From contig NC_092793.1 of NCBI RefSeq assembly GCF_918797505.1, forward strand, positions 84,751,912-84,815,911: a stretch of DNA of 64,000 nt, written 5' to 3'. Position 1 is the first letter of the stretch, and each line of letters starts with the position of its first letter. This DNA is from Bemisia tabaci (Eukaryota > Arthropoda > Insecta > Hemiptera > Aleyrodidae). Under the pieces are notes generated by a model. The model worked only from the letters and a program-made list of their open reading frames with translations, was not told where the DNA came from and ran no database searches. The translations under genes were made by a program, and so were the position numbers. Positions 1-11,919 of the stretch are shown here, one piece after another.

Positions 1-649
1 GTGTCATGTCAGCAGCCAACACAAAAGTACCTAGTGTCCGACAAAACGAAACACTTGTGCCTTCGGTTCAACCCTGTCATCTTTTGTCTCTGATGTGCAT
101 ACACGTTATTCGTTTCTCTCGAAACCTTGTTCTTTTGAGTTTTCGCCTTTTAGTTTGCTGTTTTTTCAATCGGCGCAACCGGCATATCCTCATGGTAACG
201 ATTCAGAAACTCGGATGATGTTTCATTTTTATCGTTTACATGAAAAGAAAATAGAACGAGCGAAAATATGGCGTCTAGATTTTTCATACTTTTATTTGAT
301 ATCAGTTAGGGAAAGTCGCAGAAACTTTTCAGAAAAATTGTGTGTAGGTAGCTTTTCAAAACACCGATTAAAAATAAATCACAAAAGTGGTCATACTGCT
401 GCAATCAGAGATAAATACGCTTCCTTTCGCGTGCATCCGTCGGCTGTGAATCCATCCATCTCTAAAATGACTTGAAAATGGTTGTTCTACGATTTTTTAC
501 GCATGGTTTTTTTCAGTGGTTGGCGGCCGCTTAGGGCCACAGGCCACTACATTGAATGATATTTGATCATCTAAAATTAGTCCTGGCTATTCATCAGAAT
601 TTACTTAAAATATTTTAAAATCAGATACGAAAATTTAAGAGACGCCTAC
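1..649. other. Sequence 3' of exon 2, no recognised content
   Basis: This should be the start of the next NDUFAF5 intron, because exon 2 ends in a donor site at 649. The open frames here do not resemble a known protein, and the next NDUFAF5 exon is not visible. Confidence 0.5.
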
Positions 650-834
650 CTTTTAAATCTTGCATTAGTTCGAACATTGAAGGATATCCAACGACAATTT
701 CATCTGTGTCGATTGTGAGCATTGTGAAACCGGCTCTGTTCAGCAAACTCCCAATGTCTTGTACTTTGACGAATGGAGAAATGTGAGGCGAAACTCCACC
801 ATTTCTCTCAAGATCTGCTAACTGGAGAGACGAC
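650..834 (-). CDS. NDUFAF5: NDUFAF5 coding exon 2
   Basis: This 185-base exon is too short for an ORF scan and was found by translating the minus strand. It encodes [20 protein letters not shown], then [20 protein letters not shown] and a DTDEI...[12 protein letters not shown] stretch. That matches, nearly residue for residue, the part of animal NDUFAF5 that follows FGGDTLYELR. On the minus strand the acceptor reads TTGTAG|GTCG and the donor AAAAG|GTAGGC. One base completes the arginine codon left open by exon 1, then 61 codons follow, then one base starts the next split codon, so the phase is right at both ends. The following conserved block of the family (MGESNCAWNRK-like in vertebrates) is not found between here and position 1, so the C-terminal third lies left of the window. 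Confidence 0.94.
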
Positions 835-1700
835 CTACAAATTATAGATTTAAATCAAAGCTGTACCTTGAAATTCGAGACATGCATGTTCCGTACCTAC
901 CTGTACATTTCAGATGGATATTTAGGTACTTCCTTTTGCAGAATTACCTGATAATTAGTGTGAATTATGTTGAGCTATGTTTATTGTTTGACAATTTGAT
1001 ATTTTATGTTGGTAACAACAGCAGCCGTGGGAGATTAGCCTTCGGGTAGTATTGAGCGCGTGGTATGGTACGCGTCGCGCACTGAACTTCCATAGATCGA
1101 AATTCTGCTCGTTAAGTACAGTGCTACGCAAAATCTTTTCACCTCTCTTTTTAGGTAGAGTTCGAAGAAATATCTACCTATTGCGGACGGCACAACCTCG
1201 CAGTTTTCAAGAATTGACGCTCAGAGAGCATCGATCCTGAAGCCCTGAGTTGAAAAATGTAGCTCATCGAAGACATACGATACATATTTATATATTTAAA
1301 ACTGAGAGCTAATGTACCTTTGCGACCGTTTTTTTCCGGAACTATAAACACAATCAAAATGAAACTAAGCATGGTTTTTCACTGCTATGTGATATACGTT
1401 ACGTTTCATTTTTGGTGGAAATCGGCCCGACCCTTCATTCAGTAACGTCAAGGTCATTTTTTTTTTTTTTTTTATTCATAGAAAATATAACAATTAGTAT
1501 ACAAATAATCAAGCTGTTCTTGAAAACTCAAAAATGTGAGTTGTTGGAAGTTATGGATAAATCGTATCTTATAAAAGTTAAAATAAGTTAATATCATAGA
1601 ATATTTCAGTACATGAGTTTTCAAATCTTTTAGTTTGGTTAGTTAATTATTCAATGAATAATTAATTGTATTCTTAACCTAGTTATTCTCTACGCAACCG
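835..1700. other. Intron sequence without recognised features
   Basis: Nothing is recognised apart from a T homopolymer near 1458-1483. The short frames at 1052-1372 have no recognisable protein. Confidence 0.4.
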
Positions 1701-1885
1701 GGACCGGCCCACATTGGGACGAAATGGGTAAAACCTCGAACATGGGGTGTTCTCATGTTTTGTATAAAGATACTAGCCGTTCTGGGCGCGCTTCGCGCGT
1801 CCGTCACGGCCAGACAAGGGGCTGCGCCCCCTGGGCCCCCGATCACTCGCTCCGCGAGCCAGTTTTCGCAGTGATTGGACATTTA
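1700..1885. repeat. GC-rich island of mini-hairpins (copy 1)
   Basis: A GC-rich patch in AT-rich DNA is built of short perfect inverted repeats with tiny loops: GCGCGCTTCGCGCG near 1788, GGGGCTGCGCCCC near 1818 and GCTCCGCGAGC near 1850. The same style recurs near 13.6, 14.8, 21.9 and 56.5 kb, so this is probably part of a repeat family rather than a gene. Confidence 0.55.
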
Positions 1886-2839
1886 ATCATTAAGATGTAT
1901 ACATTTCGGAGACTCTTGACTTCTGGAGGCATAAATGATTTCGTCACAGAACCTTGTTGCCGGAGCGTGCCATCATTTGCACATGAATAGGTGTGTGGAG
2001 ATGAAGCGATGATGGGGATCGATCATTTATTCAAAAACGCCTTTGACTGGGACATCATCCCATCGGGTGACGGAAAAAGACAATCCATGGATCTCCTTCC
2101 GCGATTTGACTTGCTGAAGTAGCAAAAGTCATCTCTACCTCTGAAGAAGATTATCGGTGGCGAAGGAGTCTAAAAACTGCTCAACGATAGTATACAGGGT
2201 GTCCGGAAGTTAACGTACTTAACTTTCAGGATCGCTTTTTCGGCTCAAAATAAGACTTTTTTTCCTATACACATATGCCCGAAAACGCTTCATACGTGAG
2301 CTATGCGCTTCCAAAGTTGCCATTTTTTTCGTTCAAATTAATATAGCTCCTCGTCATTTTTTCACAGGTGGTTGAAACTTTATTTAGGGGGGTATTTTTT
2401 AGCGCTCTATTCATTTTTTTGTGTTTTCAAGGACGTACGTCTTCGAAAAATGACGTCACAAGCGTTCCCGAATTTGAAAATTGCGATAACTTTTTTGGTA
2501 GATGATATTTCGAAAAACGGATTACGGCACGTGAAAGAGCGTAAAAAATCAAGGGGTCAGGGTACTGCACAAAATTTTCCAGAAACGCGTTATTTCGACG
2601 CAAAAGAACTTTGAAAAATGTTAAGATTTTCGAAGCTCCTTGCTGTGTAGGCAATTTTTCCTACAAGGATTGAAAAATTGCCTACAGAGCAAGGGGCTTC
2701 GAAAACCTCGAAGCTATTGAGACGGCTCCCTCACACTTTTTCCAGGCTTGGGACTGGCCCGAGCATCATCCTACGAAAATTGCGGTTAGGCGGCGATATT
2801 TTTGGTATCAAATATCCACCGAAAAATCATACTTGGAGG

Positions 2840-3211
2840 CTTATCGAAAACATGGTTTCAAAGTGTGGTAGTTTCGTAGCATAAGTTTAACAAGTCATGC
2901 TTAATAATTACTTGTGAATGCTCGGGGCGGTTTAAAAGGTTTTTTTTTGTTTTTTTTTTGGTTTTTTGCATAACAAATGGACGATATCAACAGTAAAATT
3001 GAATGAAACAGTTCACCCACAGGTTTTGTTCAAAATGGGAGCCGTTTACTGCAACGCATGCGTTGTATCTTTTCAAGAGAGACGTTGTCGTCGCTTTTCT
3101 CGAGTTTTTCGTCGAGCCTTATCGAAAACATGGTTTCAAAGTGTGGTAGTTTCTTAGCATAAGTTTAACAAGTCATGCCTTAATAATTACTTGTGAATGC
3201 TCGGGGCTGTT
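2840..3211 (+). repeat. Direct repeat of about 93 bp, two copies
   Basis: The segment at 2840-2932 recurs with a few changes at 3118-3211, just inside the left arm of the foldback element. The roughly 185 bp between them include short A/T and T-rich runs. It may be a remnant of a local duplication. Confidence 0.6.
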
Positions 3212-3950
3212 CAACGCCGCTCCTCTCAATGCAGAGATTCGTGATATCTGCTCTGCACTTATTCATCGAATTTCTTATTTCATGTTCAATGGCAGATCTT
3301 GTAAGTACTTTGGGTGCAGTGAAAGGTTCGGAGATTAAATTCAATTCATTTACTTATGTTGATGCTTGCCAATGTGTGTACTGTCGCTCGAAATGATTAC
3401 ACAGTAGCGCGAGAGTAGCTAAGAAGCGGATTTTTTCGTATTAAAGAAAAGAAACAACAAAGAACAGAAATTTAACCAAAAAAATGCGGATAAGTTACCT
3501 CCAGCGAGGGGGGGAGGGGGTGTTCTGCATTAGTAAAGGAACTGCCTCGTACAAAATTTCAGGCCAATTGATCAACTTTCAGTGGTCGCATCAGCCGAAT
3601 TTTTTAAATAATTTTTTCAGTGGGTAGAAATTCTTCATTTGCACTCCACAAATGTGCATTATGGTCTCTCACAACCTCCCATAGCACGTGGCAGCGTTAT
3701 GATGAGCGCTCGATCAGATTAAAAATTGAATTCTGATGGTTTTTTCCTCCTCACATTTTGATATACCGATTTCGCAGCACATCAATAATCTTGCAGTTGC
3801 AATCAATGTCTTATCATTGTTTCACTATTTGAATATCTTCATCAAATTTCGTCTTTGTCAAATTATTTCTTTTCATTGAGAAAAGCACGCACTACGGATT
3901 GCATGAGATACTGCACGGAGAAAAAAACTTCGTGCGTGGGACCCAAAGTT
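3212..3950. other. Loop sequence of the foldback element, unrecognised
   Basis: No protein or structured repeat is recognised. A G-rich tract near 3508-3525 is the only compositional feature. Confidence 0.35.
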
Positions 3951-3951
3951 G

Positions 3952-5085
3952 GCTGCATAACGTTTGCGCACACTTTTTTTACCGATAACGTTAGCGCACA
4001 CTTTTCGCGAATATCATTTGCGCACACTTTTTACCGCTAACGTTTACGCACACTGCACTATTTGGCAACGCTTCAATGATGCGTCAGTAGCATCGCTTCG
4101 TGATAAGACAATTCAACGGACGGATAATTTATAAACGGACGAGGGGAAATTTTCATTTAAATAAATTCCAATAAGCAATCAATAAGTAAATGAATAAATA
4201 AGTTAATAAGAAGAAAATAGAAAATGAAGAGAGTTAAGACAATAAGGTATATGGTTACTCACAGATTTTTCGCTGTTACTTCAGCTAAAAATGCTGTCAC
4301 TGTCTTCACCGGAATCATCTTCAGTGGAAGGACGGGTTTTAGGGCTGTTTTCAGGGCAGGTTGCATTTGAAGAGCAAGTTTCATCAGCACCATTTTCAGA
4401 AATGGATTCATCAGGCTCGTCTGCATTGAAAGAGTCATTTACAGCCTCCAGGTTATTTTCTTCGTCTGAATCATTTTTGTCGGGGTATTTAACTTAACGA
4501 ACCATTTTCAGAAACTCTGTAATTTTCAGGTCCTTATCGAGATACGAATTGGTTAAAACAATAATTTCATCATCTTTTTTTTTTTGATCATTCCGTTTAG
4601 TGAACACCTCATCATTTCGCACAGATTTAATTTTCAAAGACACTATATTCTGAGCGTTAGAAAATTGTTGAGAGGCTTCGTAGACATTCGGATGATGATA
4701 GTAAAACTCCCCGCAAAGCTTGCTGTTAAAGCTTTCAACGCCATTTGTTGTCGTGCAAGCGTCGTAAATGAGAGGGCTTGCCCACACATCAGGTGGGAAC
4801 AATGTAGTATCAATGTAATTTCGCAGGATGCAACTAAGAAATTGAGGAACGCCGTTTACATTAGGTGCAGTTGCGCCCAGTGTGCGCATCTTATCATGAA
4901 GCGATACTATGACCGCCCGGATCAAAACAAACTCCGGTTTTCGGGTGACACGCGTAGCATCATTGCAGCGTTGCCAAATAGTGCAGTGTGCGCAAACGTT
5001 ATCGGTAAAAAGTGTGCGCAAATAATATTCGCGAAAAGTGTGCGCTAACGTTATCGGTAAAATAAGTGTGCGCAAACGTTATGCA
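3952..5085 (-). mobile_element. Non-autonomous Mutator-like (MULE) element with repeat-built termini
   Basis: The inverted termini are about 130 bp (3952-4090 and 4960-5085). Each is made of degenerate tandem copies of a motif of about 25 bp built around GTGTGCGCAAACGTTATCGG. The inner part holds a transposase relic on the minus strand. Long subrepeat-containing termini plus a MULE fragment support a Mutator-like origin. I could not find a convincing 9-bp target duplication; the flanks look like an extended imperfect TIR. Confidence 0.75.
4281..4960 (-). pseudogene. MULE transposase C-terminal fragment, disrupted
   Basis: The minus-strand frame reads PQFLSCILRNYID...FPPDVWASPL, then TTTNGVESFNSKLCGEFYYH and HPNVYEASQQF. 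This is the pattern of the region following the catalytic domain in insect Mutator-like/FLYWCH-associated transposases (TTN.VESFNS, then HPN). It covers roughly 4626-4853. The frame ends at a TAA (4494-4496) after FLKMVR, but the same frame stays open for about 70 more codons to 4281. It encodes a very acidic tail (DKNDSDEEN, DEPDES, STEDDSGEDSDS), which suggests that the TAA is a nonsense mutation in an originally longer protein. The N-terminal DDE-bearing part is absent. The residues upstream of about position 35 of this frame are translated terminal repeat. Confidence 0.72.
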
Positions 5086-5149
5086 CCGCCAAAATTTCGG
5101 TCATATGGATCTCTGAAGTTTTCGGATTGAGCATCCGAACACTTAAGTT

Positions 5150-5277
5150 CTAGCTGCTGAGATTTGGATCACACATCTGAAACTTCAGTTCTTACATCTA
5201 AAGTATTTCAGATGTGAGAACCGAAGTTTTTCGGATGTCAGAACCGAAGTACTTCGGATGTGAAAACCGAATTACTT
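5150..5277. repeat. Short tandem repeat, about 22 bp unit
   Basis: Degenerate copies of GGATGTGAGAACCGAAGTA-like units run up to the right arm of the foldback element. Confidence 0.5.
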
Positions 5278-6155
5278 CCACACTTTGAAACCATGTTTTC
5301 GATAAGCCTCCAAGTATGATTTTTCGGTGGATATTTGATACCAAAAATATCGCCGCCTAACCGCAATTTTCGTAGGATGATGCTCGGGCCAGTCCCAAGC
5401 CTGGAAAAAGTGTGAGGGAGCCGTCTCAATAGCTTCGAGGTTTTCGAAGCCCCTTGCTCTGTAGGCAATTTTTCAATCCTTGTAGGAAAAATTGCCTACA
5501 CAGCAAGGAGCTTCGAAAATCTTAACATTTTTCAAAGTTCTTTTGCGTCGAAATAACGCGTTTCTGGAAAATTTTGTGCAGTACCCTGACCCCTTGATTT
5601 TTTACGCTCTTTCACGTGCCGTAATCCGTTTTTCGAAATATCATCTACCAAAAAAGTTATCGCAATTTTCAAATTCGGGAACGCTTGTGACGTCATTTTT
5701 CGAAGACGTACGTCCTTGAAAACACAAAAAATGAATAGAGCGCTAAAAAATACCCCCCTAAACAAAGTTTCAACCACCTATGAAAAAATGACGAGGAGCT
5801 ATATTAATTTGAACGAAAAAAAATGGCAACTTTGGAAGCGCATAGGTCACGTATGAAGCGTTTTCGGGCATATGTGTATAGGAAAAAAAAGTCTTATTTT
5901 GAGCCGAAAAAGCGATCCTGAAAGTTAAGTACGTTAACTTCCGGACACCCTGTATACTTCGAGTTCCGAATCGCAATGAGCCCACTCGTGTTTTTTTTCC
6001 TTATACTTTCATCCCATATAAATTTCTCTGATGTTTTTGTTTTATTCTCTCTGATTGCATATAAGTAATCATATCCTCATTTCATTTCCTTTCCCTTTCG
6101 GTAGCATCTGTGTCCATTTACAATTATTATTTTAAAATAGCTTCCCCTTAGTATA

Positions 6156-6776
6156 CAATGGGCCTGTTGCAAGCTTTTGCTAGAGCAGAATGAAGAGTTG
6201 TTTCCCATAGATAATGCCTCAAAAATCACGATGAGCGCATCGGCAAAGTCTGAAATGCACTCATAAATTCACAATCTGCGTAAGAAATTTGCGTTATTTT
6301 GAGCTTCCCGCTTCAAAAACGATACTACTGCACAGGTGAACATTTTGTTAGAGGAGTCGCTCCATCGTCGGCAATATTCATCATGGCCGACGCTTGCGCA
6401 GTTCCTCGCGTAATTCGAGGAGAACTCAAGGTCAATTAAGGCGGGCGAGGAAAATATGAACGTAAACACGCCGATTGTTATCTGGTTTAATCCTGTTAAG
6501 GTGTTATCTCGTTCCATCACACGTGTTTTGGCGGACTGGCGTCGGCCATGATTAGTGTTGCCGCCAATGGAACGACTCCTCTAACAAAATGTTCACCTGT
6601 ATCGTAGTATCGTTTTCGAAGCGGGAAGCTCAAAAAATCGCAAATTTCTTACGCAGATTGTGAAGTTATGAGTGCATTTCAGACTTTGCCGATGCGCTCA
6701 TCGTGATTTTTGAGGCATTATCTGTAGGAAACAACTCTTAGTTTTGCTCTAGCAAAAGTTTGCAACAGGCCCATTG
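6156..6776. mobile_element. Foldback MITE, family CAATGGGCCTGTTGCAA (copy 1)
   Basis: The inverted arms are about 245-285 bp, ending in CAATGGGCCTGTTGCAA and its complement, around a loop of about 90 bp. A second copy is at 27433-28057. No target duplication is recognisable and no coding sequence is present. The superfamily is not assignable from what I see. Confidence 0.85.
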
Positions 6777-7705
6777 ATGCTTCAAACGGAATCAATTGTT
6801 TTAATGACATTTCCGGCTAAATCATGGATTTTCCCAAGAAGGCAGCCTCTCTTCCCTCCCGGACTCTATTGTTGCCAGATAAGTTGCTTTATTAACACTT
6901 TTCCCAATTCAAATCCATGTAAAATATTCACACTTATCGCACAATCTGGCAACCTCTCGAGTGAAATAGAAAAAGGTAGAATCGCTGAAAGTCTGAATCC
7001 TTCGAAGTTTATATTAATGATGATGATAATGGAATGTGTTCCTAAGGATCCATATTATATGAATCTAGTGTTGGTTTGATGATTTTGTCAAATGCTTTTG
7101 CCCCCTGGAGTTCTGAAGTTGGCATTTTCTGTAACGGCCGATTTTACTCTGTTTTCTAAGGTCGGTTTCCATACCTGCCTCTTCGAGTGGCAATAATTGA
7201 CACAAATATGAATGCTTGGATCTTATTCTAGAGTGTATGAAGAACATATTTCACTATTAAAAAGTTAAATTTACTCAATTTTATACGCTGTAATGTCTGA
7301 TCAAAGATGACCCTTCCGAAAATAAGAAAATAAAAGTTTGAATAGACTTTTAAAAATTTCGCCGCATTTCGCCGTCCAATCATGCATAAGGCGTGTTCCA
7401 GTGATCCCTCAGGATGAGGAATCCGTCGTATTTGGCTGCCACTAGCTGCCACTTTGAGAGTTACATCGATTTTTGTCCGAAAAAGTGAGGACAGAATTCG
7501 CTGTTTCTCGACATCTTGCTGGATTATCTTGGCGTCAAGATACACCTAGTCGGATTTTCATTTTAAAACTTGATGAACTTACAGTATTTTCATCGTAGAA
7601 TTCAATTTTGACCTTACTTTTGCCCATTTTTGGGCCAAAATTCATCATTCGAGAGGTTCGCGATCTTGCAATCGAGGCGGAGAAAGAGAGCTGTTTTTGT
7701 TTTCG
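6777..7705. other. Intron sequence without recognised features
   Basis: Short frames at 6774-7079 and 7228-7545 (105 codons, minus strand) resemble no family I know. I saw no splice-bounded exon here, and I do not call a gene. Confidence 0.35.
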
Positions 7706-7710
7706 AAGTG

Positions 7711-8700
7711 GCTATTCGTCGGTACGGTACCGACGGATAAATGGCTATTCGTCGGTACCGTACCGATGAATAAATAGCTATTCGTCGGTACCGTACTTTA
7801 ATTTTAGTACGTAAATTATATTAAAGATATGATTTCTTAATAATATTTTGGTGGAAGTTAAGAGCTAAAAATTGGGCGAAAGATGGAAAAAAACCCAACA
7901 CGAGTTGTAAAGAAATATTCTCCAAATTTAATTTATGTATTTAATACTCTCACATAATACTGAAATGTACTACTCTGTCAAATAAATAATCATAATACTG
8001 AAATGTACTTCACTGTCAAATGAATCATCATAATACTGAAATGTACTACTCTGTCAAAAGAATCATCAAGAACGCTTCTTTTTCGGGTGGGGGGGCCTTT
8101 AGTTTCATTTGCAGCCCTAGTGGAAGTCAGCCTTGTGCAGGTCCGTGCAGCGGAAGGCTAGGTCCGTGCAAGTCCCCGTCACCTCGTGCAGCCATCTGCG
8201 AAGGATGGGATTCCCGAAATTATGCTTTTGTTTCGCTTCCCTCTGCACGGGCTCACGGGAGGTGACGGGGACTTGCACGGACCTAGCCTTCCGCCGCACG
8301 GACCTGCACAAGGCTGACTACCACTAGGGAGGTGTTTTCTTTCGTTTTCGTTTTTCGGGGGGATTTTCTACAGATTATGTCGGTCGGCAACGGTGCGATT
8401 AAAGGAACAAAGTTGTCTTGCTGGCAGTTTAGGTCGCCCTCGTGGAATGACTTTACTCTTAAATTTTAGCTTCGTGATTGTTAGAGCTTAGATTGTTGAT
8501 AATTAGAGCACCATAGATGGCGTTTGCTTGTCCATTCGGACCAAGGCTTGACAACACATTTTTATTAATTAATGTCGCCGATGCGGTACCGACGAATAGC
8601 CATTTATTCATCGGTACGGTACCGACGAATAGCCATTTATTCATCGGTACGGTACCGACGAATAGCCATTTATCCGTCGGTACCGTACCGACGAATAGCC
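7711..8700. mobile_element. Element bounded by inverted arrays of a palindromic 33-bp unit
   Basis: At the left (7711-7795) and, inverted, at the right (8580-8700) lie about 3 and 4 tandem units of 33-34 bp. Each is centred on a palindrome, CGTCGGTACGGTACCGACG, and separated by an AATAGCCATTTAT-like spacer. The arrays face each other, so the whole is an inverted repeat of about 1 kb. The repetitive VGTVPMNKWL-like translation is an artefact of the repeats. Confidence 0.7.
8115..8329. repeat. Long hairpin inside the 7.7-8.7 kb element
   Basis: Near-perfect inverted arms of about 72 bp (from CCCTAGTGGAAGTCAGCC to its complement CTACCACTAGGG) flank a loop of about 60 bp that is itself partly paired. 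It is GC-rich relative to its surroundings. It may be a small MITE nested in the larger element, but no target duplication is visible. Confidence 0.75.
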
Positions 8701-9368
8701 TCATCCTTTTGTTTTTATCTCATATGATTGTTTGGCATTTTAAGGAGAAAATAAAAATGTTGAATGTTCTATCAATACCTTTGAATGAATTATTCATCAT
8801 AATAGGGGTTACACCTCCTGACCACTTCGCAGCCCAACCTCCCGAAGCGCTTGGCGCTGCAGGCGTGGTATAGATAAAATCTCATATGAAGCGGTGGAAG
8901 TGTCCCAACTGATTCTGAGATATCGTGATTCGTAATATGATATGGACCGATTTACCGTGCAATTTAATCTCGTTGACAGTGTTGATCGTTTAATTTTAAG
9001 TTTCGTTGATAGGTTTTGTGCCCTGCAATGGCTATGTATAAACTTAAATTCGTATATAAAGTCTTTAAGAAAAAAAAAAAAAAAAAAAAAAAAGAAAGAA
9101 AGAAAAAAAAAACCTTGTACATTGATATCTTTCTATAAATATTTTAAATCATAGGTTCGAAATTGTTTCTTGGAATAACATAAACTGGAATTTTTCATTG
9201 GTCTCAGAAGGTGACGGTAATATGATATTTTTTTCATAATGGATATAGAAATATGAGCATTCGTTACATTGAGAGATCATATACTATCGATAAAAATAGC
9301 TTCATTTTGTCTTTCGATCGAGTAATTGAAACATAAATCACATCAAATTTGTATTCCTCGATGAAAAT
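8701..9368. other. AT-rich sequence with an A homopolymer
   Basis: Only an A-rich tract at about 9068-9111 stands out. No gene is recognised. Confidence 0.4.
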
Positions 9369-9369
9369 A

Positions 9370-10110
9370 TCACATGAAATCAATAGTTGCAACATGAAAT
9401 GTCAATCGGAACAGATGAAATCTCTGCGTAAATTTTCTTTGTGCATTCCGATCGATTTTTGAATTAAATCCTTCATAAGCATGTATACATGTGAAAAAAA
9501 TAACAAAAGTAAGCTCAAAAATTGGTTCTAAGATGAAAATATGATCGTGCATCGACAATTCAACACGTATTCTTTACCAGAACGAGTTCATTCTATCTTC
9601 GAGTAACTTTTCTTTTCTACCAGAAGTTTAAAAAAAACCAAAGTAGTGTAATTACGTCGACATACAAACAAATCTAATGTCAAAAATGAATTCTACGTTG
9701 AAAATACCATGATTGCACCAAGTTTCAACACGAAATTCCGACAAGAATGAGTAAAATTTATCTTTGAGCAACTTATCTTTTTATGTTTCCACCGAAAGTT
9801 TGAAAACCCCCAAAAATCGTGCATTTGCGTTAACATATCAAGAAAAGTAAGGTCAGAAATGAATTCTACGATCACAATGCCACAAACCTGTGAAGTTTCA
9901 ACACGATATGCCCACAGGAACGAGTAAAATTAATCTTTGAGTAACCTATCTTTTCACGTTTCTACTGAAAGTTAGAAAGAACCCCCAAAATTATGTATTT
10001 CCGTCAATAAATCAAGAAAAGTAAGGTCAAAAATGAATTCTGCGATTGAAATAGATACCATAAAATGCCCAAGTTTCATCACGAAATGCCCATTGCAACG
10101 AGTGGAATAG
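9370..10110 (+). repeat. Degenerate satellite-like array, unit about 172 bp
   Basis: The landmark AGTTTCAACACGA recurs near 9721, 9894 and 10069, with weaker versions near 9389 and 9557, a spacing of about 167-175 bp. Between landmarks the units share GAGTAAAATTTATCTTTGAG and AGAAAAGTAAGGTCA segments. About four to five diverged head-to-tail monomers are present. Confidence 0.7.
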
Positions 10111-10515
10111 TCGAAACAAGTTGGGGAGCAAGGTGATGACCGGGCATTCCTATGCTTCGCTCCACCGTGCGGCCGTGGCCACTACGTCGGTTAACGTCAA
10201 GGTCATTGGGGGATGACTTTTGGAACGTCCGATCTTAGTCAGTGACACCTCAAAACACTCGTCTCGTCGTCGCCTCTATAACAACCTGTTTTCACCCACC
10301 CTCTAAAACTTCCCCTTATCCTGAGAATCTCAAGTCCAAGGGAGGATGTTTATTCGACTTGTCAGGCTCATTAGGCACAACTGTTTTCATAGAAATGATT
10401 AGTCGAAATCTACCTTATCGTTTTCGTTTTCACTGTGGCTAGAGAGCGTTTTTTATTTTTTTTATTTTTTTTTTATTTTATTTTTTTTCCCAATTGAGGC
10501 GGCCGCTACAATAAT
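10111..10515. other. Unrecognised sequence with a T-rich tract
   Basis: There is a T-rich run at 10450-10490. No gene is recognised. Confidence 0.35.
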
Positions 10516-11919
10516 GGCATATGTGCGTTAGGGTGGGACTAATTTTTTTAAATCGACAAAACCAAATGTTGCACGGTCCTAAATGGTTCTATGTGATAAA
10601 AAAACACGGTAGCCAAGAGGATTTTGAGAAAAAAAATGTTTAACACGGCGCGCACAGAGCCTAAACATCGAGATTTTCCCGGTTTTCTTGGCATTTTCGT
10701 CGTATATTGTTGATATTTTTGCCAGCAATACGGATTTGACGTTAGATGTCCAAAAATTGGTATAAACCCAGCACATACCTTGCAGATTAAGGGAGAATTT
10801 TTGTTCTTCTCCTAGGTCACTCTCACTTCGCTTGGTCATGACGAAACTCTCCGCTCGGCAGCTTTAAAAATCGAATTTTCGCCGTTTTTTAACGTATAAT
10901 GAACTTTTTGAGCAACCTATAATGGTAGGAAAAATCAAAAAATTTGTAGAAAGCAAGTTCATACCATCAGTATGGAAGGACAAAAGTCAGCAAACTCCTA
11001 AGTCTTTTGTTTTCTGCCAAGCTATGCCCACAATGGTGGAAAACCCGTCAAAAATAGCCAAATTTGGAAAAAAAAAACAAGTCCATGCCACCAGTAGGGT
11101 GGCCCTTATTTTTGACTTTATCGAAATTTAATGGATACACATGTGCAAGTGGTGCCTTTTGGTGCAAAATGAACAGGAAAAAAAAAATTTTGAAAAAAAA
11201 ATTATTCGCGAGCTGTCGCCGGCCTCCGGAAATAACGGCATTGGAGAAAAATCGACCCGTTTGCACACCTCTTCGCGTGGTGGTTCTTATTTTTCGACTT
11301 TTCGAAAATCAAATGTCTGACCCCCCTATAAGTTGACATTTGGTGTAAAAAGAATCTACAAAAAATTTCAGCCCGATCGGATCATCCTAAGAGGTGCCGC
11401 CGGGGCCGACAAGTCTCCGAGCGGGAACTTCAAATTCCGGAAAATTGCGTTTTTTCGTCATTTTGCGAATTTTTTTCTCCCCTTTTGAATGTAGCTACGG
11501 CTTTGAAACTTTTAGAAGTAACGCACTGTTCAAAGTTCTTTACTAGAAAAATAACGCACTTTACCCTATCATTTTCAAAATGCACTTTTTTACCCCTCAA
11601 AATAGCCACATCGTGCGATTTCACCGATTTTTCCTAACATTCTCCCCGCACGGTGTGCTTAAAGGAATTCAAATTTTTTGACAAATCAAAAGCAATGGCA
11701 CTTCAGATTTATGAAGTAGAGTGTTTGCCGAGTTATTTAAGCCAAGAAGAAAAACATTCCGTTGAACTCCTGGAAAATAAAGTCGACTTAAAGGTATTTT
11801 AGGGCTAAAAGGGGCAACTTACCGTTGGTAAGTCCCGTTTTATCACTGAAAATAAAAATCCTCGATAGTTAATAAGCCTAGTTTTCTTGAATATGGTTAT
11901 TATAAATAATCAATCCCTA

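Larger units (their letters stand above)
2195..5952. mobile_element. Foldback element with about 675-bp arms (CAGGGTG/TA type)
   Basis: The left arm (2195-2868) and right arm (5278-5952) are near-identical inverted copies differing at a handful of bases. The termini read CAGGGTGTCCGGAAGTTAAC and its complement, and each is flanked by TA. The arms carry no recognisable protein, and the short frames repeated in both are symmetry shadows. The loop holds a Mutator-like element (3952-5085) and a direct repeat (2840-2932 and 3118-3211). The TA flank and terminal motif are compatible with the Tc1/mariner superfamily, but no transposase is present. Confidence 0.85.

Noticed and set aside
1..640. Further NDUFAF5 exon at the left edge
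   Set aside because: I looked for the conserved block after QDLKG on the minus strand and did not find it.
4584..5048. 154-codon plus-strand frame
   Set aside because: It is the antisense shadow of the Mutator-like transposase relic.
2372..5777. Pairs of identical 68-81-codon frames in opposite orientation
   Set aside because: They lie in the arms of one foldback element and have no recognisable protein features.
8459..8873. Apparent repeat protein with VGTVPMNKWL/IGTVPTNSHL units
   Set aside because: Both strands are open because the 33-bp palindromic unit is a multiple of three. There is no protein character outside the repeat.
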